Shown piece after piece: positions 40,861 to 49,602 of a stretch of DNA of 64,000 nt. Origin of the DNA: Akkermansia muciniphila. GTDB lineage: Bacteria; Verrucomicrobiota; Verrucomicrobiia; Opitutales; Opitutaceae. Numbering within the stretch: position 1 is the stretch's first letter; each line of letters opens with the position of its first letter. The translations under genes and the position numbers were made by a program. The notes beneath the pieces were generated by a model. It saw only the letters and a program-made list of their open reading frames with translations. It had not been told where the DNA came from and did not search any database. The stretch is taken from NCBI GenBank assembly GCA_945888375.1, contig CAMCZZ010000007.1:64689-128688 (forward strand). The letters run 5' to 3'.

Positions 40861-41723
40861 CAGCTGCGGCCGCCGCGTTTGGCCAGGCGCGCCTGGGCCT
40901 CGTCGAGTTTCGCGCGTTCCGCGGGGGTGAGGCTGTGGATGCCGTCGCGGCTGATTTTGTCGAGGAGCGCGTCGATGTCGGCCGGGCCGGGCGGAGGCAC
41001 GCCGCGCACGGCGGGGCGGGGGGCGGCGGGGCGGGCCGCCGCAGGGGGGGGGGACGCGGCGGGGCGCGGCGCGGGGCGCGCGGGCAGACGCGGGGCAGGC
41101 AGGTTAAAATGGCCCTGGGCGTGACGGATGTAGGCGAAGGCGAAGCCGGTGGTGGCCCAGAGCGAGAGCAGGCCGGACCAGTCGTGGTTGCTCAAGGCGA
41201 CCAAAGTATAGACCGCCACGAGGATGCCGGCCACCCACTTGGCGAGCACGTTGAAAAACATCGGCACGTTCGGGTAGAGCGCGGCGAAAGCGATGAAGAT
41301 GGCAAAGCTGCCGGTCTGCCCGGAAAGGAAGCGCGGACCGAACAGCCCGAGGATGGTCAGCAGGACTGGGGTGAGTAGGTAGAGCGCGAGGTAGAGCCGG
41401 AGAAAGGCGCGGCGGCCGAGGTATTTCTCCACCTCGCGGCCGAAGAAAACCAGCATCACCATATCGATGACAAAGCCGAGACCGGGCGGGTTGACCAAGC
41501 CGTAGGTGAAGGGCCGCCAGAGCTGGCCCGCGAGAACCTCCGGGCTGGTGAACTCCAACCAGGCGAGCCAGGCGCGACCCCCGAAGGCCAGCATCAATGT
41601 GGTGACGATCATGCTGACGCTCAGCACCGCGACGATGAGGTGGGCGGCGTAGACGGGGTGTCCCCGATACCAGGTGACCGGCTGGTGGTCCTCGTCGGTG
41701 GTGGGAGGGAGAAAACGGCTCAT
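40860..41723 (-). CDS. Rhomboid-like membrane protein with DUF6576-type tail, catalytic Ser replaced
   Basis: A 287-residue protein from ATG 41723 with about six membrane helices (30-215) resembling the rhomboid core, including LWRPFTYGLVN. Active rhomboids have a GxSG motif; here the position reads GQTG, so the serine is Thr and proteolysis is unlikely. The His of the last helix appears kept (NHDWSGLL). After a Pro/Ala-rich linker (about 220-255) the C-terminus has a DIDALLDKI-x8-LTPAERAKL pattern seen after rhomboid domains in Bacteroidota and Verrucomicrobiota. Its stop overlaps the PEP-CTERM gene start. It may be a pseudoprotease chaperone. Confidence 0.78.
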   Translation of the reverse strand: MSRFLPPTTDEDHQPVTWYRGHPVYAAHLIVAVLSVSMIVTTLMLAFGGRAWLAWLEFTSPEVLAGQLWRPFTYGLVNPPGLGFVIDMVMLVFFGREVEKYLGRRAFLRLYLALYLLTPVLLTILGLFGPRFLSGQTGSFAIFIAFAALYPNVPMFFNVLAKWVAGILVAVYTLVALSNHDWSGLLSLWATTGFAFAYIRHAQGHFNLPAPRLPARPAPRPAASPPPAAARPAAPRPAVRGVPPPGPADIDALLDKISRDGIHSLTPAERAKLDEAQARLAKRGGRS

Positions 41724-41897
41724 GGACGGACGCAGCCTCGGCCGCTTTCGCGGCGACGTCAAAAACTCGTCGCGGGCGAAAGCGAATTATCTGGAACGCG
41801 GTTCCGGTTGCCGAACGCGGCGGGGGATCTCGAAGCGGGGAGGGACGCGCGTGAACCAAGGTTTGGGAAACATCGATCAAGCGAACGGAGTTTTCGA

Positions 41898-41968
41898 CCA
41901 CGGATGGCACCGATGGGCACGGATCTATCGGTATGAATCCGTGAACATCCGTGCCATCTGTGGTTATC
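41898..41968. repeat. Imperfect 27-bp palindromic repeat
   Basis: The left arm 41898-41924 and right arm 41937-41963 are reverse complements at 23 of 27 positions, with a 12-base loop. The core words CGGATGGCAC and ATCCGTGCCATC recall short dispersed repeats common in environmental genomes. Its right end adjoins and partly makes up the stop region of the nuclease-helicase gene. Confidence 0.7.
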
Positions 41969-44387
41969 CGGATTCGGCGTGTTTTGGCGCGGGAGCGGCC
42001 AGCCAAGCGGCGAGGTCGGTCGCGTCGAGCACGTGGCGGCCGAGTTGGTATTCGGGGGCGAGCAGGGAGGCGTAGGCGGGCTCGGCGAAACGGCGGCAGT
42101 GGAGCAACACCTTCGCGGATTGGCCGGGGGCGCGCACGAGGCGGCCGAGGGCCTGGTTTACCTTTTGCAGGCCGGGCACGAGGTAGGCGCGGCGGAAGGC
42201 TTCGGGCGCGGGCAGGCGGCGGGCGAGGGCGGCCTCGCGGGCACGCTGGAGGGCGTTGACCTCGGGCAGGGCCGGGCCGACCACGAGGGCGTGCGAGACG
42301 CGGCCGCCGAGGTGGTCGATGCCTTCGGCAAAGCTCCCGCCGAGCACGAAGGCGAGCACGTCGGCGAGCGCGAGGTGTTCCTCGATCCAGGCTTGCTGGG
42401 CGGCGAGATCGGCGACGCGGGGCTGGAGCACGCAGCGCAGGCCGGGCTCGTCGGCTTCGAGCCGGGCGAGGATCTTTTCGGCGTAGGCGTAGCTGGGGAA
42501 GAAGGCTGCGACCGGACCGGTGGAGGCGGCGCGCAGGGCCGCGAGGGTGGAGGCGGTGGTCGGCAGGTGCCGGTCGCGCTGGCGGAAAGTGGTGTCCACC
42601 CGCAGGTCGAGGGCGACGTCGTAGGCGTGGTCCCGCCAAGGCGCGGCGGGCGCGAGGGTGCTCAACGCCGAACGACCAGGGTCTAGGGAGCCGGAAGGTT
42701 CGCAACCCAGCCCAAGGGCGGTGGCAAACACCTCCGGCGGCGGGGGCGTGGCGGTGGCGAGGATGACGCCGGCGAAAGCGCGCAATTGTGCGCCGATGTG
42801 CGGGGAGGCGTCGAGGCAGGTGAGGTGCAACTCGGCCGGGCGCGGACACCACAGAAGTTTTTCCAATGCGGAGTCCTCGGCAAAGGCGAGCAGCGCGGGC
42901 AGACGAAAGCGCAAATCAGCGGCGGGCGGGCTGAGCGCGGCGGGATCGACCGGGTGTTTCTCCAGTGCGGCGAGGGTGGCGCGCAGGGTGGCGAGCAGGT
43001 CGTCCTCGGCGTCAAGATCAAGGGCGTCGGCGGCCGGCAGGGCGGCGAGCAGGGACCAGAGTTGTTCGAGGGCTCGACGAGCGGAGCGGGCGGTATGGTC
43101 CGGGAGCTCGGCGAGCAGGGCGTGGACCTCATCTGCGGTGAGAGCGTGGGAATGGGCGTCAGCGACGCGGGCGGGCAGATGGTGGGCCTCGTCGATGATT
43201 ACCAGGGTGGAGGCGGGATCCCAGGTCGGCTGGTCGATGAAAACACCGCGGTTGGCCGGGGCGAACAGGTAGTTGAAATCGCCCAGCCAGACGGCGCAGG
43301 AGAGCAGGGCGGCGCGGGCGATCTCGTAGGGGCAGACCTGCGCGGCGAGGCCGGCCAAGCGCAGGGCGGGCAGGTCGCGGGCGTCGGCGGGGAAGAGATG
43401 GAAACGCGCGAGCCCGGCCTCGCGGTGGCGGCGGGGCAGGTCGTGCAGAAAACGGCAGCGCTCGCGGGTGCAGTGGAAAATCTCGTTCACGCAATGCTCG
43501 CGCTTCGGGCGCAGATTCCACGCGGACAGGGCGGGCGCATCGTGCGCCGCGCCGGGGTTGTCGAGCATCTTTTGGAGGGTGGCCAGGACGTGGAGCTGGC
43601 CGGTGGATTTTCCGGTGAGGTAGAGCACGCGGTCGGCGCGGCCGGCGCGGAGGGCGGCGAAGGCGGTCTCGAGCAGCACGCCGGTCTTGCCGTAGCCGGT
43701 GGGCGCGGCGAGCACGACCGGCAGGGGACGGGCCTCCTCGGCGCCGGGGGCGAGGGCGTTGGCTAGGTCGGCGAGAATGGTTTCCTGGCCGGGGCGGGGC
43801 GCGGCGAAGGCGGGTCGCCAGGCGAGGGCGCGCAAGCGGGCGAGGGCGACCCGGCGTTCCTCCAGAAAGTCCGCAACGAGGTCGAGGTGGGCGAGGGTGG
43901 CGGCGCGGTCGGTCTCGGAGAACGCGACCACCTGTTGCAGACCGGTGCCGGCCTCGACGAAGACGAGTTCGCCGGCGGGCGAGGGGGTGGGCGCGGCGAG
44001 CTCGTGGAGCAGCAGGTAGAGTCCGAGCTGGATGAAGTGGGTGGGGTGGGCGGCGCGCAGCTCGGCGGCTTCGAGCGGGAGGCGGGCAAGGGTGGTCTTG
44101 ATCTCGCGGATCAGCGGACCGGCGGGGGTGGCGTGGAGTTGGTCGAGCCGGCCTTCGAGGTGGAAAAGCCAGCCGCGGTGGGCGAGGGCGCCCTGGACCG
44201 GCACTTCGTGGCGGAGGGCGGCGTCGGTGGGGTCGGCGGCGGCGCGGAGTTCGCGGTGCCAATGGGAGCCGAGCTCCAGGCGCCAGCGTCCGCCCTGGCC
44301 ATCGGGGACGGCGCGGGGGCCGGGGGCGAAGGTGGCGAGTTCGCCGACGCCGAAGCGGGCGGAGCGGCTGGCGTGGTCGATGGTCAC
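41964..44387 (-). CDS. Rad3/DinG-type helicase with N-terminal PD-(D/E)XK domain
   Basis: An 807-residue protein. The N-terminal part (about 60-180) has a PD-(D/E)XK pattern: EGRLD (Asp82), REIKT (Glu95, Lys97), and a QxxxY motif (Gln120, Tyr124) as in Cas4/RecB-type nucleases. The helicase part has Walker A APTGYGKT (228-235) and DEAHHL (399-404). Four cysteines (299, 306, 311, 352) are placed like the 4Fe-4S ligands of XPD/DinG helicases. It therefore looks like a single-chain DNA helicase-nuclease for repair, acting in the cytoplasm. It is the last gene of a ybeY-recO-like-helicase unit, 15 bases after the preceding stop. Confidence 0.88.
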   Translation of the reverse strand: MTIDHASRSARFGVGELATFAPGPRAVPDGQGGRWRLELGSHWHRELRAAADPTDAALRHEVPVQGALAHRGWLFHLEGRLDQLHATPAGPLIREIKTTLARLPLEAAELRAAHPTHFIQLGLYLLLHELAAPTPSPAGELVFVEAGTGLQQVVAFSETDRAATLAHLDLVADFLEERRVALARLRALAWRPAFAAPRPGQETILADLANALAPGAEEARPLPVVLAAPTGYGKTGVLLETAFAALRAGRADRVLYLTGKSTGQLHVLATLQKMLDNPGAAHDAPALSAWNLRPKREHCVNEIFHCTRERCRFLHDLPRRHREAGLARFHLFPADARDLPALRLAGLAAQVCPYEIARAALLSCAVWLGDFNYLFAPANRGVFIDQPTWDPASTLVIIDEAHHLPARVADAHSHALTADEVHALLAELPDHTARSARRALEQLWSLLAALPAADALDLDAEDDLLATLRATLAALEKHPVDPAALSPPAADLRFRLPALLAFAEDSALEKLLWCPRPAELHLTCLDASPHIGAQLRAFAGVILATATPPPPEVFATALGLGCEPSGSLDPGRSALSTLAPAAPWRDHAYDVALDLRVDTTFRQRDRHLPTTASTLAALRAASTGPVAAFFPSYAYAEKILARLEADEPGLRCVLQPRVADLAAQQAWIEEHLALADVLAFVLGGSFAEGIDHLGGRVSHALVVGPALPEVNALQRAREAALARRLPAPEAFRRAYLVPGLQKVNQALGRLVRAPGQSAKVLLHCRRFAEPAYASLLAPEYQLGRHVLDATDLAAWLAAPAPKHAESG

Positions 44388-44402
44388 GAGGCGCGGTTGG
44401 TT

Positions 44403-45038
44403 TTAATCCACGCTCAGGTCATGCTCGGCGGCGAGGTAGGACGCGAGGTTCTGGGTGAGGCGGGAGAGGTCGGCGGGCACGGGGGCTTCGGGGGCGTCGG
44501 CGGGGAGGGCGAGGGCGGCCGCGGCGAGGTCGCGGTCGGCGGGGGGGAGCAGCGGCAGCCATTCCTCCTTCAGGGGCAGGCCTTCGTCGCGGGCGTAAAC
44601 GTAGAGGCTTTTGAAGAACACCAGCTCGGGGCGGGCGGCGGGGCGGGCGAAGGCGGCGAAGGCGCGGGTGAGCAGGGCGTCGATGCCGGTGCGGGTGTCT
44701 TGCGCGCCGGGATTGCGGGTGATGACCCGGGCGAGGCGGGAAGCGGCGGCAAGCGATTCGTAGGAACGGCCGATGGCGGCGTGGCGGACGAGCAGGCGGT
44801 GCTCGCGCACGAACCACGGGCCGCCGGCGGGTGAGCCGCGGCCGTGTTCGAGCGTGAGCGCGAGGCGGTCGAAAAGATCGGGGGGCGGGCTGGCGGCGGG
44901 CGCGCTGGCGCGGGGCAGGCGGAGCAGGGCGGTGAGCAGGCCGTCGTCGGGGGAGAAACCGGTCAGGATCAACTGGTCGCCGGCGTGGGTGGCCTTGGCG
45001 AGGACGTGGATCTCGGTGGAATGGAGCGGGCCGGGCAC
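44403..45038 (-). CDS. RecO-like protein, divergent
   Basis: A 211-residue protein from GTG 45038. The N-terminal STEIHVLAKATHAGDQLILTG resembles the OB-fold start of RecO and the helical rest with a LVFFKSLYVYARDEGLPL stretch resembles its C-terminal domain, but no zinc-finger cysteines are present. RecO loads RecA on gapped DNA; this is only an inference from weak similarity, size and position between ybeY and a repair helicase. A much longer open frame extends upstream to 46133, but it runs antisense through ybeY and hrpB and is spurious. Confidence 0.5.
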   Translation of the reverse strand: MPGPLHSTEIHVLAKATHAGDQLILTGFSPDDGLLTALLRLPRASAPAASPPPDLFDRLALTLEHGRGSPAGGPWFVREHRLLVRHAAIGRSYESLAAASRLARVITRNPGAQDTRTGIDALLTRAFAAFARPAARPELVFFKSLYVYARDEGLPLKEEWLPLLPPADRDLAAAALALPADAPEAPVPADLSRLTQNLASYLAAEHDLSVD

Positions 45039-45079
45039 GAGGGAGAAATCCGAAGGACGAATGAAGTCGGCGACGGCGG

Positions 45080-45625
45080 TTAACGCGGTTTCAGGGTGAA
45101 GGCGGGGACGAGGCCGGCGGCGCGCAGGAGTTGGAGCGCGCGGTCCTCGGCGGCGCGTTGGCGGCGTTTTTTGCGGGGTTCGAGGTCGTCGTAGCCGGCG
45201 AGGTGGAGCCAGCCGTGGATGACGTAGCGCAGGAGCTCCTCGGCGAAGGGGAGTTTGTGTTTCTCGGCGTAGGCGAGGGCGGTGTCGACCGAGACGCAGA
45301 TGTCGCCCGCGTGGTCGATGGCGGGGTCGCCTTCGAAGGTGATCACATCGGTCGGCGTCGGGTCGTTCAGGAAATCGGCGTGCAGGCGGGTGAGGGCGGG
45401 GTCGGTCAGGAAGGTGACGGATAATGCGCCGGGCGGAGCGGCGGAGGGGACATTGGTTTGGGCGGTCGCTTGGGCGCGGGCGCGGCGACGGCCGGCGGGG
45501 CTGAGGGTGGGGAGGTCGGCGGGGGTGACGCGGAACTCGGCGTCGAGGCGGGCGAGGGCGCGGGCGAGGGTGCGGCGTTCGAGCCGGAGGCGGGGGTGGC
45601 GGGAGGTCAGGGTGAGTTCGCGCAT
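45080..45625 (-). CDS. ybeY: Endoribonuclease/rRNA maturation factor YbeY
   Basis: YbeY is a zinc-dependent RNase needed for 16S rRNA 3' end maturation and ribosome quality control. The 181-residue protein has the motif VIHGWLHLAGYDD (HGxLHLxGxDx, with Asp in place of the usual last His). The N-terminal and middle parts also fit (DVITFEGD, AGDICVSVDTA). I start at ATG 45625; the longer open frame reads into the divergent promoter. It is divergent from hrpB, 82 bases away. Confidence 0.92.
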   Translation of the reverse strand: MRELTLTSRHPRLRLERRTLARALARLDAEFRVTPADLPTLSPAGRRRARAQATAQTNVPSAAPPGALSVTFLTDPALTRLHADFLNDPTPTDVITFEGDPAIDHAGDICVSVDTALAYAEKHKLPFAEELLRYVIHGWLHLAGYDDLEPRKKRRQRAAEDRALQLLRAAGLVPAFTLKPR

Positions 45626-45706
45626 GGCGGCGGGGGCGGTGGGCGGGCTTGCGGCGGGCGTTGGGGGGCGTTGGGCTGGCGGGCTTTTGATCACGATACC
45701 GATCCG

Positions 45707-48283
45707 ATGACGCCGCGCGAATTGCCCATTTACGAGTTGGAAACCGCCTTGGTGGCCGCCTTGCGCGGAACGGGGCGGGTGGTGGTGCAGGCGCCGACCG
45801 GGTCGGGCAAATCGACGCAGATCCCGCAGATGCTCCGCACGCATGGGTTTTTGGAGGCGGGCGAGGTGGTGGTCTTGCAACCGCGGCGGCTGGCGGCACG
45901 CATGCTGGCGCGGCGGGTAGCGGAGGAGGTTGGCTGCGCGCTGGGCGACGAGGTGGGCTACCAGATCCGGCTCGAATCACGGATCTCGGCGCGGACGCGG
46001 GTGCGGTTTGTGACCGAGGGGATTTTGTTGCGGCAGATGTCGTTCGACGCGCGGCTGCGCGGGGTGTCGGCCTTGGTCTTTGATGAGTTTCACGAGCGTC
46101 ATCTTTACGGTGACATCTCGCTGGCGCGGGCACTGCAGATCCAGGCGACCACGCGTCCGGATCTCAAAATCGTGGTCATGTCGGCCACGCTGGATGCGCA
46201 GGGGCTGGCGGAGTATCTCGCGCCCTGCGAAATCCTTACTTCGCAGGGGCGGAGTTTTCCGGTGGCGATCGAGTATCTGGCCAGGGCGGTCAACTTCGAG
46301 GCCGAGCCGGTCTGGGACGTGGCGGCGCGGGAGTGTGCGCGGTTGGCGGGGAGCACGGAGGGGGATTTTTTGGTGTTTTTGCCCGGGGCTTATGAGATCG
46401 GGCGCACGGTGCAGGCGCTGGGCGAGCACCGGGAGTTGCATGGCTGCGTCGTGCTGCCCTTGCATGGCGAACTGCCGCCGGAGGCGCAGGACCGGGCGGT
46501 GGCGCGGACCAGTGCGCGCAAGATCATCGTCTCGACCAATGTGGCCGAAACCTCGCTCACCATCGACGGTGTCACCGTGGTGGTGGACGCGGGGTTGGCG
46601 CGGCAGGCGAAATTCGATCCCAACCGTGGCATCAACACCCTGCTGGTGGAAAAAATCTCCCGGGCCAGTGCGGACCAGCGGGCGGGGCGGGCTGGGCGCA
46701 CCGCGCCCGGGCGGTGCCTGCGTTTATGGACGGAGCGCGAGCACGCGGGGCGACTGGCGCAGGAGCTTCCCGAGGTGCGACGGCTCGATCTGGCCGAGGT
46801 GGTGCTCACGCTCAAGGCCAGCGGTATCGACGATGTAGCGGGGTTCCCGTGGCTGGAAAAGCCCGACCCGAAGGCGCTGGCGCGGGCGGAGATGTTGCTG
46901 ATTGATCTGGGGGCGCTGGCATTGGAAAAAAAGTCCGCCGGGGGCGATGGGCAGGCGGTGATCACCGAGTTGGGGCGGCGCATGCTGCGATTTCCGGTGC
47001 ATCCGCGCTACGCGCGCATGTTTCTCGAAGCGGAGGCCCGCGGTTGTGTGCGACCGGTGGCGCTCATGGCCGCGCTCACCCAGGGGCGGAGTTTTTTGCA
47101 ACGCGGACTGCCCCGGGCGGTGGATGAAGCGCGCGAAGAGGCGTTGGGCGAGGAGACGGAGAGCGATTTTTTCCTGCTCATGCGCGCGTGGCGTTTTGCC
47201 GAAAAAGCGAGCTTTGGCCTCGATGCCTGCCGCCGGCTGGGCATCCACGCGCAGGGGGCGCGGGCGGTGGGGCCGCTCTTCGCTTCCTTTCTGGAGATCG
47301 CGGAAAAGGAGGGCCTCGACGTGGCTGAGCGGCGTCCCGAGGCCGGGGCGGTGGCCAAGTGCGTGCTGGCGGGCTTTTCCGACCAAGTGGCCAGGCGGCT
47401 CGACGGCGGCACGCTGCGTTGCGAACTGGTCCATGCGCGGCGGGGTTTCCTCGCCCGGGAGAGTGCGATCCAGCGGGCTCCGCTCCTGGTGGTGGCGGAG
47501 GTGAGCGAGATCGGGCGCGGGGACGGCGAGGTGAGCACGCTGCTCTCGCTCGCGACGGCAGTCGAGGAGCCGTGGCTCAAGGAATTGTTTCCCGCTGACT
47601 ATCGCGAGGAGCGTGCGGTGGTTTACGACCCGGAGATGAAGCGGGTCATCACGCGCCGCGAGCGGCGTTTTCGCGACCTCGTGCTGGAGGCGCGGGTGAG
47701 CGGTGACGAGGCGCCTCTGGGGGAGGCGGCGCTCTTGTTGACCCGCGAGGTGGTGGCGGGGCGGATCAAGATCGAGGCGTGGGACGAGACCGTCGAGCAG
47801 TGGATCCTGCGCGTGAACCGCATGGCGGAGTGGTTTCCCGAGCTGGAGGTCAACCCGCTCACCGACGCGGACCGGCCGACCTTGATTGAGCAACTCTGCT
47901 ACGGCGAACTCGGGGCGCGGGCGGTCAAGGACAAGGGCAAGGACGAGATCATGGCGGTGCTGCGCGATTGGTTAACGGCGGAGCAACTCGCGGTGCTCGA
48001 TGACTACCTGCCGGAGCGGTTGACCATGGCCAATGGCCGCAAGGCGAAGCTCGAATACGCCAAAGAGGGGCCGCCGGTGCTGTCGGCGCGGATACAGGAG
48101 CTCTACGGCATCGAGGGGCGTTTCACACTTGGGCGCGGGCGCGTGCCGGTGAAGATCCACGTGCTGGCGCCCAATTACCGCCCCATCCAAGTCACGGATG
48201 ATCTCACCAGTTTCTGGCGCGACATGTATCCGACGGTGAAGGGCGAGCTCAGCCGGCGCTACCCGCGGCACGAGTGGAGGTAG
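45707..48283 (+). CDS. hrpB: ATP-dependent helicase HrpB
   Basis: An 858-residue DEAH-type helicase. Walker A APTGSGKSTQIP at about 25-36, Walker B DEFHERHL near 125 as in HrpB, motif III SATLD, and motif VI QRAGRAGRTAPG are intact. HA2 and the C-terminal HrpB domain (to about 858) follow. The role of HrpB in bacteria is poorly known; an RNA-related role is likely. I choose ATG 45707; the open frame to 45458 is antisense to ybeY. Confidence 0.93.
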   Translation: MTPRELPIYELETALVAALRGTGRVVVQAPTGSGKSTQIPQMLRTHGFLEAGEVVVLQPRRLAARMLARRVAEEVGCALGDEVGYQIRLESRISARTRVRFVTEGILLRQMSFDARLRGVSALVFDEFHERHLYGDISLARALQIQATTRPDLKIVVMSATLDAQGLAEYLAPCEILTSQGRSFPVAIEYLARAVNFEAEPVWDVAARECARLAGSTEGDFLVFLPGAYEIGRTVQALGEHRELHGCVVLPLHGELPPEAQDRAVARTSARKIIVSTNVAETSLTIDGVTVVVDAGLARQAKFDPNRGINTLLVEKISRASADQRAGRAGRTAPGRCLRLWTEREHAGRLAQELPEVRRLDLAEVVLTLKASGIDDVAGFPWLEKPDPKALARAEMLLIDLGALALEKKSAGGDGQAVITELGRRMLRFPVHPRYARMFLEAEARGCVRPVALMAALTQGRSFLQRGLPRAVDEAREEALGEETESDFFLLMRAWRFAEKASFGLDACRRLGIHAQGARAVGPLFASFLEIAEKEGLDVAERRPEAGAVAKCVLAGFSDQVARRLDGGTLRCELVHARRGFLARESAIQRAPLLVVAEVSEIGRGDGEVSTLLSLATAVEEPWLKELFPADYREERAVVYDPEMKRVITRRERRFRDLVLEARVSGDEAPLGEAALLLTREVVAGRIKIEAWDETVEQWILRVNRMAEWFPELEVNPLTDADRPTLIEQLCYGELGARAVKDKGKDEIMAVLRDWLTAEQLAVLDDYLPERLTMANGRKAKLEYAKEGPPVLSARIQELYGIEGRFTLGRGRVPVKIHVLAPNYRPIQVTDDLTSFWRDMYPTVKGELSRRYPRHEWR

Positions 48284-48380
48284 GAGCGAGGAGCCGGAGA
48301 CAGGAGGACGGAGGTCGGAAGAAGAAACGATGCGGCCCGCCGTGAAAACGGGGTGTGGTCATGCTCGCTTCTTTTGGCCC

Positions 48381-49592
48381 TCACACGCTCGCGATGAGCT
48401 TGGAGAGGTCGACGTGGTCGGCGATCAGCTGCTTGATGATCGGAAACTTGTCATGGTCCTGAGGTTGGGTCTTCACCGACATGTGGTTGATGCGGCTGGT
48501 GACCTCGTAGCTCTCCTCCTTGGTGGCGATGACTGGGATGTCGGTCTGGGCGAGGAGCTCGGCGAGCTTGGGGTGGGGCTTGATGTCGTTCGTAACGACG
48601 AGCCCGGCGATGCTGGCGCCGCCGGAGATTTTGGACGAGGCGAGGGCGGCGAGCAGGATATCGTCGCGGTCGCCCGGGGTGATGATGAGCACGCCGGGTT
48701 GGAGGTAATCGACGATGCCCTTGGCGGACATGGCGCCGACGACGACGCGTTGCACGCGCTGCTTTACCCCGCCGCGTTTGCCGTTGAGCCATTTGCCGCC
48801 GATCTCCTCGGCGATTTGGGCCAGGTTGGGGGCGCTCAGGGCGCTTTGGATGGGGAGCACGCCCAGCAGGGGGATGCCCAGGCGGGCCAGGCCGAGGCCG
48901 GCGTAGTGGTGCACCATGTCCATCTTATCCGGCTCGATTTTATTCAGAATGGCGCCGATCACTTCCACGCCGTAGTGGTCGAAGAGGGCCTTGTTCAAGG
49001 CGAGTTCGTCCACGGGCCGGCCGATGCCGCCGGGCGAGACGAGGATGACTTTTGCGTTGAGCAGTTTGGCGACGCGGGCGTTGGACAGGTCGAAAACCGA
49101 GCCGACGCCGGCGTGGCCGGTGCCCTCGATGATGGTGAAGTCTTTTTCCCAGGAAACGCGGTCGAAGGCGCGGCAGATACGGTCCTCGAGCGAAGGGAGG
49201 AGGACTTCGGGGTTTTCGAGAAAGCGGCGGGTGAAGGTGCTGTCGATCGCGACCGGGCTCATGCTCTCGATCGGCACCCGGACTTGGAAGATCGAGTCGA
49301 GCAGCACGGAATCCTCGTCGATCTTTTGCCCCTGGACTTCGACGAAGCGCTGGCCGACGGGTTTGATAAACCCCACGCGGGGGAAGCGGGACTGCAGGGC
49401 GCCGTAGAGGCCGAGGCAGGTGGTGGTTTTACCGTCGTTCATCCGCGTGGCGGCGACGAAAACGCGTTTGGTAGTGGTGTTGGTCGGCGCGTTCAGCAGC
49501 GGCAGGGCGGGCTGGACGAAAGGATTGGGGGTGGGGAACAGCTCGGCGCTGGAGGGGTGGGGAGCTGCGGGCATGGGTGGGCGGGAGGCCAT
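48381..49592 (-). CDS. Phosphotransacetylase-type N-terminal protein (DethioB-synthetase-like ATPase + DRTGG)
   Basis: A 403-residue protein. The N-terminal P-loop domain has RMNDGKTTTCLG, as in the BioD-like N-terminal domain of long phosphotransacetylases. The middle and C-terminus contain a DRTGG-type domain (ITPGDRDDILLAALAS). In E. coli both are fused to the catalytic domain in a 714-residue Pta; here the catalytic part is the next upstream gene (49603-50634), 10 bases away. It is probably a regulatory partner of that enzyme. An internal ATG at 49574 is an alternative start. Confidence 0.82.
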   Translation of the reverse strand: MASRPPMPAAPHPSSAELFPTPNPFVQPALPLLNAPTNTTTKRVFVAATRMNDGKTTTCLGLYGALQSRFPRVGFIKPVGQRFVEVQGQKIDEDSVLLDSIFQVRVPIESMSPVAIDSTFTRRFLENPEVLLPSLEDRICRAFDRVSWEKDFTIIEGTGHAGVGSVFDLSNARVAKLLNAKVILVSPGGIGRPVDELALNKALFDHYGVEVIGAILNKIEPDKMDMVHHYAGLGLARLGIPLLGVLPIQSALSAPNLAQIAEEIGGKWLNGKRGGVKQRVQRVVVGAMSAKGIVDYLQPGVLIITPGDRDDILLAALASSKISGGASIAGLVVTNDIKPHPKLAELLAQTDIPVIATKEESYEVTSRINHMSVKTQPQDHDKFPIIKQLIADHVDLSKLIASV

Positions 49593-49602
49593 GGCGCCAA
49601 GG

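Noticed and set aside
41104-42852. A 582-codon minus-strand frame overlapping the rhomboid-like gene and helicase
   Set aside because: It lies in another frame of both genes and is almost entirely Arg, Pro, Ala and His, a typical high-GC shadow.
44403-46133. A 576-codon frame containing the RecO-like gene
   Set aside because: The upstream 365 codons are Arg/Pro-rich and run through ybeY and antisense to hrpB; only the part from 45038 looks like protein.
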